Positions 1 to 10,735 of a DNA stretch of 64,000 nucleotides are shown piece by piece (within the stretch, counting starts at the first letter, position 1; every line of letters begins with the position of its first letter). The DNA comes from Rattus norvegicus (Eukaryota > Chordata > Mammalia > Rodentia > Muridae). Made by a program: the position numbers and the translations under genes. The notes beneath the pieces were generated by a model. That model did not search any database and was not told where the DNA came from. It worked only from the letters and a program-made list of their open reading frames with translations. The stretch is from assembly GCF_036323735.1 (NCBI RefSeq), contig NC_086037.1, forward strand, positions 58,603,502-58,667,501, read 5' to 3'.

Positions 1-29
1 GCAGAGGCAGGGGCTGAAAAAATTGTGTG

Positions 30-64
<35 letters not shown>

Positions 65-390
65 CCTTTGGAAAAATGTTGTCCTAGCAAACAGGAAGGG
101 GTTAGAAAGCAGCATCCCTGAAATGACAGTTTCAAGTGGCAGCAGTCAACATGAACATAATGTCACAGGCTTTCTAGTCAATGCTTTACTTACCTTTTCC
201 AATTCTCTAGGTCTAAAAACCTATGGTCGTCAGACTGGTATCTACCAAGGCTCACATAGAGGTTGGGATAGGTCAAATGATGCCCAACCATCCCAAACTC
301 TATACAGGGGACGACAGTTGATCGGCTGAGGACAACACTCCTTTGCTCCATCTCACTTGACCATCTGCTTCCTAAATTGCACGCACCAAC
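1..390 (-). other. Intron after exon L (partial)
   Basis: This is the 5' part of the intron that follows exon L, cut by the window edge. It holds a (GT)n microsatellite at its left end. No further ADAMTS cysteine pattern is visible on the minus strand. Confidence 0.8.
24..64. repeat. (GT)n microsatellite
   Basis: About 20 GT units with one GC interruption. It is likely polymorphic. Confidence 0.95.
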
Positions 391-594
391 CTGTTGCCAC
401 GGGGACGAATACCAGCCTGCCGCCATGCTGTATACTGGGCAAGCCCTTCGGTTGCAGGTTTCTTCCAGTTCCAGGTTTGGCTTCTTAATGTTGCGACATC
501 TCCGCTCTGGGAACGTCATCAGCTTTCCCTGCAGGGTCTTCTCCATGCACTTGAATTCTCTCTTCCTCACACCCAAGCCACAGGTTGCAGAACA
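391..594 (-). CDS. Adamts18: Adamts18 exon L: TSR5 cysteine core and TSR6 tryptophan strand
   Basis: This is a 204-bp, 68-codon exon, phase 0 at both ends. The acceptor is TTGTCTCCCAG and the donor GTTGGT, which is weaker than the other donors here. It opens at the first TSR5 cysteine, CSATCGLGVRKREFKC, with six cysteines at residues 1, 5, 16, 33, 47 and 52, and closes with WYSSPWQQ, the tryptophan strand of TSR6. The frame stays open past the donor into the intron, but that sequence lacks TSR6 cysteines, so the splice is preferred. The rest of TSR6 and the C-terminal module lie left of the window. Confidence 0.95.
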
Positions 595-1381
595 CTGGGA
601 GACAAGAAAGGAGGTGTGAGAGCGCACAGAGAGCTCCACAGTCAAAGCCGCTGAGCCGTCCGTCCACACAAAGTCAGTGCCGTGATACGGCAGCCTTGGG
701 TTACAGAGGAGGACATCAAAGGCTGGAGCACTGACGTGATCTTCTCTGAGTTACAAAGAGAGATCCCTGTTCATCCGGATTGAGGAGGCGACCGCCACAC
801 GAATGGGTAAGGCTGAGGTCACTGATTTACTCACTTTGTCAAAGCCCCAAACATCTTGTAACAATTTAAAATACTCTTGATTTTGCCTCAGCCTCCATCA
901 GAGCTGGGGCTGTACTGGAGTGACCCAGAATACCTGGGACCGCCCTGAGAAGTGGAGAGTTTGAGCCATGGAATGAGAATGATCAAGACAGAATCATTTT
1001 ATATCGAATAACTGCCTGTCTTTAGTTTTACCTGTGTCCTTCTGGGTTAGATGTAGCCTAGTGTTTCTCCACGCAAGCCCCAATTCCTGAATAATGACTC
1101 AGGTTTATTTTATGAATAAATGTGTAGGCCATAAGCTTTGGGTCATTCCCTGGCTAGCTCATAACTTACATAATTCGTTTAAATTATTCTATGTCTATCC
1201 CAAGGCTAATTACTGCTCCATAGTTTCATGGGTTCAACTTCCTCAGAGTCCGGGTGAATCTTCTGCCTCTATCTCCCAGAGTTCCTATTTTCTACTGGAG
1301 TTCTCGTCTTTTATTTCCTGCCTTTTACTAATAGGTTGTCCCCTTTTTATTGATAGGTGATGCCTCTACACAGTGAAGGAT

Positions 1382-1426
<45 letters not shown>

Positions 1427-2142
1427 TACCAACAGCTTGATCTATTCTAACAGTGTGTTATGCCAGGGAAGGGAAGGGAAGTGAGAAATCTGAAAGAGGA
1501 CTGGTTGTTTTAAACTATTAGGCAACGTACGGGGTCTTGATGAAATGAACTTATCAATATAAATATTGCCATCTATGGAGGTGACATGTTGGCGCTGTGA
1601 TAAAGAGGAAGGAACAGGGGCTAGCTCAATGCTACCTGCATGGTGCATACTGGAGGCTGATAGCCAAGAGGGCACACTTTTCATTTGGCTATTTCACTGC
1701 AATGCCTCTATAAGATGATGGAGAGAAGACAGGGATACTGTAGGATTTCATTCATGATGGGGGCCGGTGCTCATCACCTAGAACAGACGTGCATCGCAGA
1801 GACAGATGTGTGGCCACCAAGCTCCTTACAGTAGGTGATGCTCGCCATCAGGTTTCCTAGATTTAAAACAACCTGGGAACCATAGCCCTGGAGTTTCCAG
1901 AGAGGTTGAAATGAAGCGGGAAGATCCGTAGTAAATGGGGGTGCCGTCACCACGGGGGTTGGGCTCCTGGACTGGGCAACCATCTCTTTCTGTTTTGTTG
2001 CCATGGGAACAAACGAGAAGCAGTCAGTAGGCACCTGGTACATGGATGCACAGAAAGGAGCCCGGGTAGGTGCATTTGATGGGGAGGGAGGGAGCAATTA
2101 CAAAAATACTCCCCGCCCCCAGTCCTGAGCCTAAATTCATAC
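595..2142 (-). other. Intron K-L
   Basis: This 1.5-kb intron contains an (AAT)n tract and otherwise unremarkable unique-looking sequence. No conserved coding pattern was seen on either strand. Confidence 0.8.
1383..1426. repeat. (AAT)n microsatellite
   Basis: Uninterrupted TAA/AAT triplets, about 14 units. Confidence 0.95.
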
Positions 2143-2325
2143 CTCAGTCCAGGCAGAGGCGATCCACTGCAGTCTGTTGTTCTTGGGGCACCGTCCCAGC
2201 ACACAGCCCTCCTGTGCCTCGGGTTTGGGGCTGCTGGAACACAGGCTCTCGGGGAGTGTCTCGGCTGCAGGGCTTGTACAGAGGACCTCACGTCTCCTCA
2301 CTCCCCGGCCACAGGTCTTGGAACA
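2143..2325 (-). CDS. Adamts18: Adamts18 exon K: TSR4 cysteine core and TSR5 tryptophan strand
   Basis: This is a 183-bp, 61-codon exon, phase 0 at both ends. The acceptor is CTTCTAG, after about 41 nt that are all pyrimidine, and the donor is GTATGA. It starts exactly at the first TSR4 cysteine: CSKTCGRGVRRREVLC, with six cysteines at residues 1, 5, 16, 29, 41 and 46. It ends RLQWIASAWTE, the tryptophan strand of TSR5. No ATG-led open frame covers it in the coding frame; it was recognised by family pattern and phase. Skipping it would remove one TSR-length unit in frame and join the TSR4 tryptophans to the TSR5 cysteines. Confidence 0.95.
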
Positions 2326-2366
2326 CTAGAAGGAGGAGGAGGAAGAGAGGAGGAGGAAGAAGAAAC
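2326..2366 (-). promoter_or_regulatory. Extended polypyrimidine tract at exon K acceptor
   Basis: On the minus strand about 37 consecutive C/T bases run directly into CTTCTAG and exon K. This is an unusually long, strong U2AF/PTB-type pyrimidine tract. On the plus strand it is a GGA/GAA purine repeat, so it may have grown from a simple repeat. Confidence 0.7.
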
Positions 2367-4813
2367 GCCACTCGTACCCATTTCCGGGGATTTCAGTTGG
2401 GTACACACTGATGATACAGTATCGGGATATTTAGCTTCTGCTTGAAGCACCTGAACGCCTGTGGCTGCTTTGTCCCCCAGTCTATGAGCTAAGCTCAACA
2501 TTGCAAAGGTTTTTGTGAGGCACAGGATGTGTTGTAGCGGAACTGGTCTTCCTCTGTCTGCCATGAGAATTCATCTAAGGACTATGACTGTGCCAGCACA
2601 AAAAGCACAGAAATATAGAAGTACAGAAATATGCACACACACTCGGGATGTGAACAACGGTATCAAGGAGCGAAATTCTTACTCCTAAGAAGTTGCCCTC
2701 GGGCTTGGTGCTTACTACCAGACAGAGGATACATGCGCTTACCAAACCTTTCTGAAGAAATTTGCACAATCCAAATCTCTATCCTGGGAAGTTTACTTAT
2801 TTTCTCTAAGACCTTTCTTCTTGGGCTTTTCTGAGAATTCTGTAAACCACATAAGGTGGCAAAGAACTGTCCCCGGAGCAGCTAAAAACGTGTCAAGATC
2901 TCTTAGAAAACTGACTCCACACAGGCACTGTCTTGGGGAGGCTCTATCCCTGTGCTGATCTTTGTGGTCATCTTTTGCTCTCAGAAAGACCAAATGAGAT
3001 GTGATCTCTGGTAACTAAAGGATAGGCTAGGGCAGAGTCCTACATGGACTTAGGGGGCCCACTGTAAATTCTCACGCATCTCATGACTAGTGTGTATGAG
3101 GGCTGGAACTTTGCAACCTATGAGGTCTGATTTTTGGGTTGCAAATTGGACCGCATATCACACAACTGTCCATCAACTTTTTGAGTTCATTGCTGTCATC
3201 GTCTTGAAAAGAAAACCCTGAGGACTGAAGTCCAGGTAGTCGAGCTGCTAAAAAACAGACAGGAGCTGGTGAATGAGTTGGAAACCTGAACCTACTACCG
3301 CTCTCTCATGTATAATTCCTGTGTGGCTGACAAACAATTTTGCTTGCAATTTTTTTTTTTTTCAGAGCAGCAAGCGGTGTACATTGGTTGTAGAAGGGAT
3401 CGACTTGTTGCTGTGACCCATGTCTGAGAGCTGAACAGCTGGACTCTGCCTCCTTTTCATCCTGAAACTACTCAAGACAAGTCTGATCTTAACGATTCAA
3501 CCTTACAAAGAGAAAAATAGTCAAAATGTTTCCATGTGAAAGTTTGAGTACTTTAAGATGTGCTGAACATTCTGTAGCACTCATTTATATTGGTCCAGGC
3601 CCATCATACACATGTGGCTCCACCATCCCTCCATTTGCAATTCTCAGTTGAAAGGAAATATTGATCCCACTCCACACCATATCCTACTCAGATTTATTCC
3701 CTGTTATAAGGAAGTGTTTGCCTGTTTTTTTTGGGGGGCGGGGTGGGGTCACGGATCCATTCTCGTGTTCAATGTATTCCTATTTACTCTTGGATCCTTA
3801 TTCCGTATAAAGTACAGCCTTACTTTGATTAAAATTATTCCCCTCATCTCTCCTTCAGAATTTGTTGCTACATTGTTAAACTTGGTAAGAAATAGACTTC
3901 CTTTGGAAGAGAATAGAATCTTAGGGACAGCACAGCAGACATGGGGCTGTTGACCACTAACTAGCATCATAGCCTTATACCCTCCACCCACACAGACTAA
4001 GATGAGGTGCTGACAGTAGGGAAATCCTGGTACTTATCCTGTGTTTTGGGGAGTTCTTTGTGCCCCAGAGGATGTTTGCCTCTGTGCTCTAGATGCCAGT
4101 AGGGCCCATTCACTTCCAAGATGTCTCTAAGATGAACAGGCTCCCAGAAGAGGACATCTGCTTTACAGGATATTTATGAGGTATGCAGAACAGGTCATTC
4201 CTACTCTATGCATCGTCTTCTGACCCCATGATGCTATGCTTGTGACAACTGCAAAATGGGAAACCAGGTGCTATTTCTTATGTATTCTTTTAGCTCCACA
4301 TCTTTGCCACTGAAGCAAAAATTAAATCTTCTTCCTTGATCTTGTTCTTTGGGTCCCCCATTCATTCATCCATCCATCCATCCATCCATCCATCCATTCT
4401 GTATGCAGAGAAGTCAGCAGATAATTTACAGGAATTATGTGGGTACTGGGGCTTGTCTCAGGTGGTTGGGCATGGTCAAGTGCCTTTATCAATGGATCCA
4501 ATATCTATAGTAGCCAGGACTAAGTGCCAATCCCCTTATATCTGTATTCATAGACTGCCCCAAGAGTCTCCTTGCTAATTTCTGGACCACCAAGGAAGAG
4601 TCTAAGCTCTGTTATAAGAGGTCTAAGACTTCCATCCAGATAAGAACCACTAGCTGATACCAGCTGAAATGAAGATTCCCAGGCACCGCCTTCTTAATTC
4701 CCCATGAAGATGCACAGAGCTCAGCACCCCACAGGCTACAAAGTCACCTGTATGTCCACCATCTTGGTTTTCCATGCAGACCAAAACCAGGCTTCTAAGT
4801 CGGTGCTAGTTAC
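2367..4813 (-). other. Intron J-K
   Basis: Mostly unique-looking sequence, with a T run near 3351-3362 and a CATC repeat. No further exon pattern was found between exons J and K, and their phases already match. Confidence 0.75.
4361..4397. repeat. (CATC)n microsatellite
   Basis: Tandem CATT/CATC tetranucleotides, about nine units. Confidence 0.9.
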
Positions 4814-5018
4814 CTGAGACCAGGGCCCGGGGCTCCACTCTGGAGGGCAGGCATGGCTGTTGCAGACTTGAACCTGGGTAGGCGTGCTCACTGGACAGAG
4901 AGAATGCAGCACAGCCTCCTCTTTCTGGAAGGGCTTCTTCTGCACACACCGGATCTTGCGGCTCTGCTGGCCCCCGGCACAGGACTTGCTGCATGTACTC
5001 CACTCACCTGGCAACCAA
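4814..5018 (-). CDS. Adamts18: Adamts18 exon J: complete TSR3 and the WxxxxW start of TSR4
   Basis: This 205-bp exon has 1 nt completing Tyr and then 68 codons, ending in phase 0. The acceptor is CTCTGAAAG and the donor GTAACT. TSR3 is whole here: WLPGEWSTCSKSCAGG, with six cysteines at residues 9, 13, 24, 41, 52 and 57. The motif is CSKSCA, so the usual Gly after the second Cys is Ala. The exon finishes with WSPGPWSQ, the tryptophan strand of TSR4, whose first Cys is the first codon of exon K. The KKPFQKEEAVLHSLCPVSTP segment is a strong ADAMTS18 identifier. Confidence 0.96.
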
Positions 5019-5954
5019 CTTTCAGAGAGACCCAAAATTACTTCCTGTAAAGTAATGGCTTCACAGTACTATTCAAGCAGCTATTGGACAAGACTTAACC
5101 ACCTGGGAAGAGCCTCTGACCCATTTTATAACCAATCGGGGACACCCACTAACTTCTTGTATGGCTGTTGAATCAGACACCCCTTGGGATAGCAGGCATG
5201 CTGTAAGGAGACACATTTAATCACCACAATGTTCTGGAGAACAAAATATACATTCTAGCCTTCTACATGGAAAGAAACACATTCTACTCAACCAGGCATA
5301 TTTACTGAGCTTTTAAAGTGTCAGGGACCTAGGCACAAGGGTTGAAAAGATGAGTGAAGTCACAGTCTTCCCATAAGGGAGCCTACTACATATTGAAACC
5401 ATGGATATGTGTATCAAGACAAGGCTTGCTGGTCAGCACTGTGAGCCACAAGGCTAGACAAAGTGTAAGCACAAGAAGGGGTGAATGTCTATGTGGGAGA
5501 GGGAACACCTCAGAAGAGGAGACCCTGGGAAGTTCTTTCTAAGTGAGCAGCTCCTCGAATTCCTTTTCTGGTTGGTCTGGAACTTACTGATGGGTCAGAG
5601 ATCTCACCTCATAGGAGTCATTTATAGATGGCCAGATAAGGTTTGCCAGAACTATGTAAGTCGGGATGCATGAATGCTCTTCTATAGCAACGGTGATTCC
5701 TTTTCAAGACTTCCTTCTGACTGACTGAAATGGCATGTTTTACAGACATTAAAAAGAAAAGAGCCAAGAGACATGGCTGCTACACATCTGACTTGAAATG
5801 GTGATGTCTACAAGTTACCTTGGATACGAATATGCTAAGTGCTGATTATTTTTAGAAATTAAGATCAAATCAGTTGCTAACTGTGCTTTGTTTAGACCTC
5901 AACAATTTCTTTACCCTTGCTTATCTTATTTCTTCCCTCTCTCTGCTTTCCACC

Positions 5955-6275
5955 TGTGGTGGTTCGAATATGCTTGACCCAGGGAGTGGCTCTATTTGGA
6001 GGTGTGGCCTTGTTGGAGGAAGTGTGTCACTGTGGGCGTAGGCTTTAAGACACTTGTCCTAGCTGCCTGGAAGTCAGACTTCCACTTCAGCCCTCCGATG
6101 AAGATGTAGAACTCTCAGCTCTGCCTGCACCATGCCTCGCTGGATGCTGCCATGCTCCCACCTTGATGATAATGGACTGAACCTCTGAACCTGTAAGCCA
6201 GCCCCAATTAAATGTTGTCCTTGTAAGAGTTGCCTTGGTCATGGTGTCTGTTCACAGGAGTAAAACCCTAAGATA
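5955..6275 (+). mobile_element. Solitary MaLR LTR, ORR1-like
   Basis: About 320 bp start with TGTGGTGG and resemble, from memory, the rodent ORR1 MaLR LTR. Recognisable parts are the GGTGTGGCCTTGTTGGAG segment, the block with AATTAAATGTTGTCC, and the 3' end near CAGGAGTAAAACCCTAAG. The flanks CCACC and CCACA form an imperfect 5-bp duplication. No internal retroviral sequence accompanies it, so it is a solo LTR. Confidence 0.7.
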
Positions 6276-7989
6276 CCACATCATGTCTATGTGTGAAATT
6301 AAAGCCCTTCAGTCTACAGAGTCACACACAAAATCCACACCATCCTATTTTAAGTCAATGACAATGTATCTAATAAAATATTTCCTCATATTTACATAAT
6401 TTTTGTACCTTACAATATCTTTTAAAAAATAGTATGAAATTGCTAGTTTTGCCATTTGCCTACACAAATGGTATTTTTCTGTTAAATCCAAGTTGCTTTC
6501 CTTTTGTGACAAATAGGATGGGTTGTACATGCTCTGGAAAGAGCGTCACACGGGCACTTTTGGGTGGTGTGTCTGGCCTTCCGTGTTTGACTCCCAGGCT
6601 ACATTTTCAACTAACGTTACTTTTGCCCCAGGCACAGACTCCAGGTTGTCCATTTCATCCCTTACTGCCTAGCATTTTCTAGCACAGGACTGTGAATCTC
6701 AGTCCTTCTGTGCTTATCCATCATTTCTGTCCACCATGGAAGGTTGTTGCTGATGATTGGGACCATATCCTGTTACCCCCACACCACACTGCTCAGCTCA
6801 GGGCCTGACGTACAGTGAGTCCCCATGATATGCTTGATGCAGAAAAAGTAACAGAGTCAGATCAGGTGGTTCCTTTGTCCCCACGCTTCTCAGAGTCCAG
6901 ACCCTTCTTTCTAATCTATGCTTGGGGAAGAGCAGTTCTCTTAATTGAATATATTGACACTGAGTAAGGGCAGAGAACAAAGAGAGAGGGCAGAGGAGGC
7001 CACCTATGACATCAGCTTCCCTCTGCAGTACTTGCAAAGGGTTGCTCTGATTCTGGGAAACAAGCTTGTTTTTCACGGAACCTCACAGGTTTCAGGAGAG
7101 TCTAGAAGTTCTAGATGACCTCAGCATGCTCTTTACAAAAACTTATGTATCAAGAGTCCCTTTCTTTTGCTAGGCGGTCTAACTGGCACTAGGAGGAAGT
7201 CCTGAAATCAGAAGCTATCATCTTGCCAATCAGTGTCATGACTCTGTATGTAAATATTAGTACACAGGCTATATCTACTTCCCCTAAAAACCAGATGAAC
7301 CCAGGACAGTCAAGAACATTTTCTGTTAAATGTATCCTAGGGCCACCAAGGGACTGTTTTATGTTTTGGAAAATCCACAGAAGCCCCCTTCCCCAGGCCC
7401 TCTTCTCTTTGTAGTCATGGTTAGCTTCAGAATCTGAGAGAAAGTGGGCATGCAGGATTGGTGGGTACCTGAAACCCCAGACAATTTTGAGAAAATGAAA
7501 TGTTCGTTTTTGCACATAAATATATATTAGTGCGCATGCATACACATGTGTGAGCACACAGACACACAAAACGCTGTCACTTAAAATCATGTGTCACCCC
7601 TGGTGACTTCACTCCTGCTTTATATGAGAATATTTGGCTAAAGATAAACCACCTAAGAAAGGGTTCCACTTGGCCAGGAAGCTTAGTTAGATTCATCTTC
7701 CAACACTGGCATGGCTAAAATGAGTGTTGAACAATCCCCCTGAGTGCTTCTGAGGGACAGCCATTTCTGGAGGAGTCCCCACTTGGCCGTCACCCCTCCA
7801 GCTTGCCTCTTACTACTGTGCGATTCGCATTTTTGGTTTCATGGGCTGCATTACTGTCATTATTCTGCATTCTTGGATGACCTATGTAAAAGTTAAGCAA
7901 TGCTCACACTGAACTAATATAAGATCGTGTGTCAGTTAAATAGCTGCTTCGTTCCATTCTGGAAAGAGGGTGGTCAATCGCAAGTTAAA

Positions 7990-8085
7990 AACGGGGGTTG
8001 GGTGGGCTGCAGCTATGGCTCAGTTATCTTGCTTGGTCAGCATGAGACCCTAGGTCCAATTCTTACTACTGACAGGAGGGGAAGA
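7990..8085 (+). repeat. Diverged ID-like SINE
   Basis: The order of blocks (GGGTGGGCTGCAGCTATGGCTCAG, then GACCCTAGGTCCAATTCTTA) follows the tRNA-Ala-derived ID plan with its A- and B-box regions, but it is heavily mutated. Confidence 0.45.
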
Positions 8086-8334
8086 AAAACCACCTTTTTT
8101 CTACCAAGCTTCCATAGCAAAACATAAGTGAATGAGACATTCACAGATTCATATTCTTAGGTCTCATGATTCAACTTCAACCATCTTTTCTTTTCCAGAT
8201 TCTTATATTAAATATTGTGCTTCTTTCTGAATCCCTTCCAACCAGGAGTATGGCCAGTGCTTTGCATTATGTCTTGCCGGTAGCCGAGTTGTGGGAGAAC
8301 GCATACAACAAGGAGGCATTTGCAGATGACTTAC

Positions 8335-8461
8335 TAGGCTGGGCAGGAGAAAGCATTGCATAGCTTGGGTTCCGTTGCTGGCTTGGTTCTTACACTGCAG
8401 AATGAGGAATTGACTTGGGTGTTTTGATCTCGTAAGCAAATGGCCTTGATGCTTATGTAAC
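8335..8461 (-). CDS. Adamts18: Adamts18 exon I: TSR2 remainder
   Basis: This 127-bp exon has no useful single ATG-led open frame and was found by reading the minus strand between flanking exons. The acceptor is CTTGCTCTAG and the donor GTAAGT. It enters in phase 1 and leaves in phase 2. The product reads YISIKAICLRDQNTQVNSSF, then SVRTKPATEPKLCNAFSCPA, giving the third to sixth TSR2 cysteines (residues 8, 21, 34 and 39) and a potential N-glycosylation site NSS at residue 17. Split Gly and Tyr codons at the two ends are restored exactly by exons H and J. Confidence 0.94.
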
Positions 8462-9478
8462 CTAGAGCAAGATGCCAGAAGTTAACATGGGGAGAAACGC
8501 AGACGATCCATTCTGTCTAGCTTCCCGGCTTGCTTTGGGGTCAATCAGTGTTCTGGTAACCTATTTAAGACATGGGATCCACGTGCTTTGTGAAAATGAC
8601 TCCCTTGGATACAATTTCAGCCCACTGGAATTCCATTTACCCTCAAGATAATTGACTGTATACTTGAGTAATTCTAATACATGCTTTTAATCTTCAAGTG
8701 GATTCTAGAGCCATCTAGAATAAATAGTATTGGAAACAGAGAGACCATAAAATGAAACGTCCTAGGAAGCTTTGACATAAATTTTAAAGGTCTAAATGGA
8801 AAATATTTATATCAATAAAACACTAGTGAGATAGCTGGAGAGATGGCTTAAGCAGTTACCTTGTTCCTGCCTCTAGAGGGCCAGGGTTTGATTCCCAGCA
8901 TCCATGGCCATCTGCAATGCCAGTTCCAGGGAGTTCTGATGTCCTCTCCTACCCTCTGTGGGCGCTGCCCACATGTAATACACATACACACAGATAGGCG
9001 AAACACTCCCACCCAGAATAATCAAGCCACTAGTGAGTGCTATGTTGCTTCACCATGAGGTGATGCAAATATACCTAAAAAGTTAAACTCTGGATATCCA
9101 TTTACACCGACCAGCTCATGACTGGATTACGCGAATATTTGTTTCAGGGGAACCATACCGCCTGATTCCCGGGAGTCAAAATCTCTCACCAGGGGCTCAC
9201 ATTTCATTGTAAATACTCAGGTTTAGCTCCTCAGATAGGGAGCACCGCTTGGCTTTGAATCGTTCCTTGGTTTTCATTTTTTTCCCTTGAAACAGCATCT
9301 GAGACATGATTCAAATGCCTCTCCCTTTATGACTGACAGGCAGCTAAAACAGTTTGTTTCCTAGAGACCTGGATTTAAACTGCCTGGTGTTTCCCGAGAG
9401 TCCCTGGCGTCCTTCCGTTGACTGGATGACACCTGTAGGCAGAGATCATCCGGGAAGCAGAGTTAGGAAGCCCGTTAC
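8462..9478 (-). other. Intron H-I
   Basis: This 1.0-kb intron carries a plus-strand B2/B3-like SINE and no other recognised element. Confidence 0.8.
8830..9040 (+). repeat. B2/B3-family SINE
   Basis: It starts GCTGGAGAGATGGCTTAAGC, contains TTTGATTCCCAGCATCCATGG and ends in CA-rich sequence, as older rodent B2/B3 copies do. Confidence 0.7.
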
Positions 9479-9620
9479 CTCCGCCGCAGGTGACCGAGCA
9501 GTCAGACTGTACTGTGCGCCAGGTGTGGTGGTGTCTCTTGGCCGCTGGCTGAGTTACATTCATGACCTTGGGAAGTGCGTACTTCCAAGTGATCCCGGGG
9601 TTCTTGCCTTGGGTCAGAAT
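9479..9620 (-). CDS. Adamts18: Adamts18 exon H: spacer end and TSR2 start
   Basis: This 142-bp exon has 47 codons plus 1 nt (phase 0 in, phase 1 out). The acceptor is CTCATGCAG and the donor GTAACG. It starts ILTQGKNPGITWKYALPKVM, the last spacer strand, has a potential N-glycosylation site NVT (residues 21-23), and ends in TSR2 with TWRTVQSDCSVTCGGG. The Trp is at residue 34 and the first cysteines at 41 and 45, in a CSxTCG O-fucosylation motif. It joins directly to exon I in the Gly codon. The exon sits about 310 bp from an AGGTCA array in the upstream intron. Confidence 0.96.
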
Positions 9621-9932
9621 CTGCATGAGGTGAGATAAAACTTAAGAGATCAGCATACCAGCCAGACCCAGGATCTGTAGAGATTCCATTGACCATTTTA
9701 AAGACATTTGTATGCCATTTTGGCCTTAAAATCAGGCCATTTCTTGTTCCCAAGAATGTTACATGTTAATTTATATAAAGGCTCTCCGTGACACTTTAAA
9801 CCATTAACCTTCCTAGGATCAAAACCGGAGTAGATAGATGCTGAAAAACCCAATTTGATGCTTTTTGTAATCACGTAAAAGTAAAGATATCAATATTAAG
9901 AAAGCAAAGGAGCCTTTAAAATGGAGACAAGT

Positions 9933-9967
9933 AGGTCAGCAGGTCAGCAGGTCAGCAGGTCAGCAGG
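9933..9967 (+). promoter_or_regulatory. Array of four AGGTCA half-sites with 2-bp spacing (DR2-like)
   Basis: The 8-bp unit AGGTCAGC is repeated four times without error. AGGTCA is the consensus half-site of nuclear receptors, and a direct repeat spaced by 2 bp is a recognised RAR/RXR-type arrangement. The array lies about 310 bp from exon H, next to a SINE and a CA repeat. Function is inference; it could be a chance minisatellite. Confidence 0.5.
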
Positions 9968-10110
9968 ATGGCTCAGCGGCTATAGGCACCATCCTGGGGG
10001 GGGGGGCGCTAAATGCATTCTGGGAGATGTACGATGGTAAAGGGAGAGAACAGAATCCGACAAAGTTATTCTTGGACTTCCACCATTCACATCCATGTGA
10101 GAATGTACAT

Positions 10111-10153
<43 letters not shown>

Positions 10154-10165
10154 AAAGAAATGTCA
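9967..10165 (+). repeat. B2-like SINE fragment with G run and (CA)n tail
   Basis: GGATGGCTCAGCGGCTATAGGCACC resembles the B2 head. It is followed by an 11-G run (9996-10006), diverged body and a (CA)n tract at 10112-10151. Confidence 0.55.
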
Positions 10166-10442
10166 TATCATTGGGTCTCAACCTTAAACAAAACACACAC
10201 ACTAGTGTTCTATGGCTAATACTTAGTATCGGTGAGAGTGTCTCTAACTGATCGTAAACTGACTCATAAATTTTTATGATTGAAGCTCAGCAAAGAATAA
10301 GTATGCCTCCAAGTTATAGCATATCCCAGTCAGAGTGGCCGGCCCCTACTATACAGCCCAAGTAGGGTTCCAACAGACTTTTCGAAAGTAGTTTGCAAAG
10401 AGAAACTATCTACACACTATGTCTAAATGGAGCAGTTACAGG

Positions 10443-10735
10443 GACTGGAGAGAATGCTCAGTGGTTAGAAACATATGCACCAGACCCTGACTTAATCCCC
10501 AGCATCCTTGCTGGGTGGCCCACAACTGCTTGTAACTAACTGTAGCTTCAAGGGAACCAACACACACTTCTGGCTTGCTTAGGCACCTGGATTCATGTGG
10601 GTGCACACAAAAATGCACAGGCGAAGATACAGACATGCACACAAACATACGCACATGGAAACATATACATAAGAGCACACAGTCACACACACAATCACAA
10701 ACATATTCACACATATCATTTTAATTTAAAATAAA
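10443..10735 (+). repeat. B2/B3-family SINE with CA-rich tail
   Basis: It opens GGACTGGAGAGAATGCTCAG, has AATCCCCAGCATCC and a GTGGGTGCACACA-type 3' part, then degenerate CA repeats and an AT-rich end. Confidence 0.7.

Larger units (their letters stand above)
5019..8334 (-). other. Intron I-J
   Basis: This 3.3-kb intron holds an ORR1-like LTR (5955-6275) and an old ID-like SINE near 7990-8085. The rest shows no coding pattern. Confidence 0.75.

Noticed and set aside
190..390. Open-frame extension of exon L into the intron
   Set aside because: It lacks the TSR6 cysteines, and a GT donor with phase 0 follows the TSR6 tryptophans exactly where exons J and K also end.
377..654. Plus-strand frames over exon L
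   Set aside because: They are antisense shadows of the TSR5 coding sequence.
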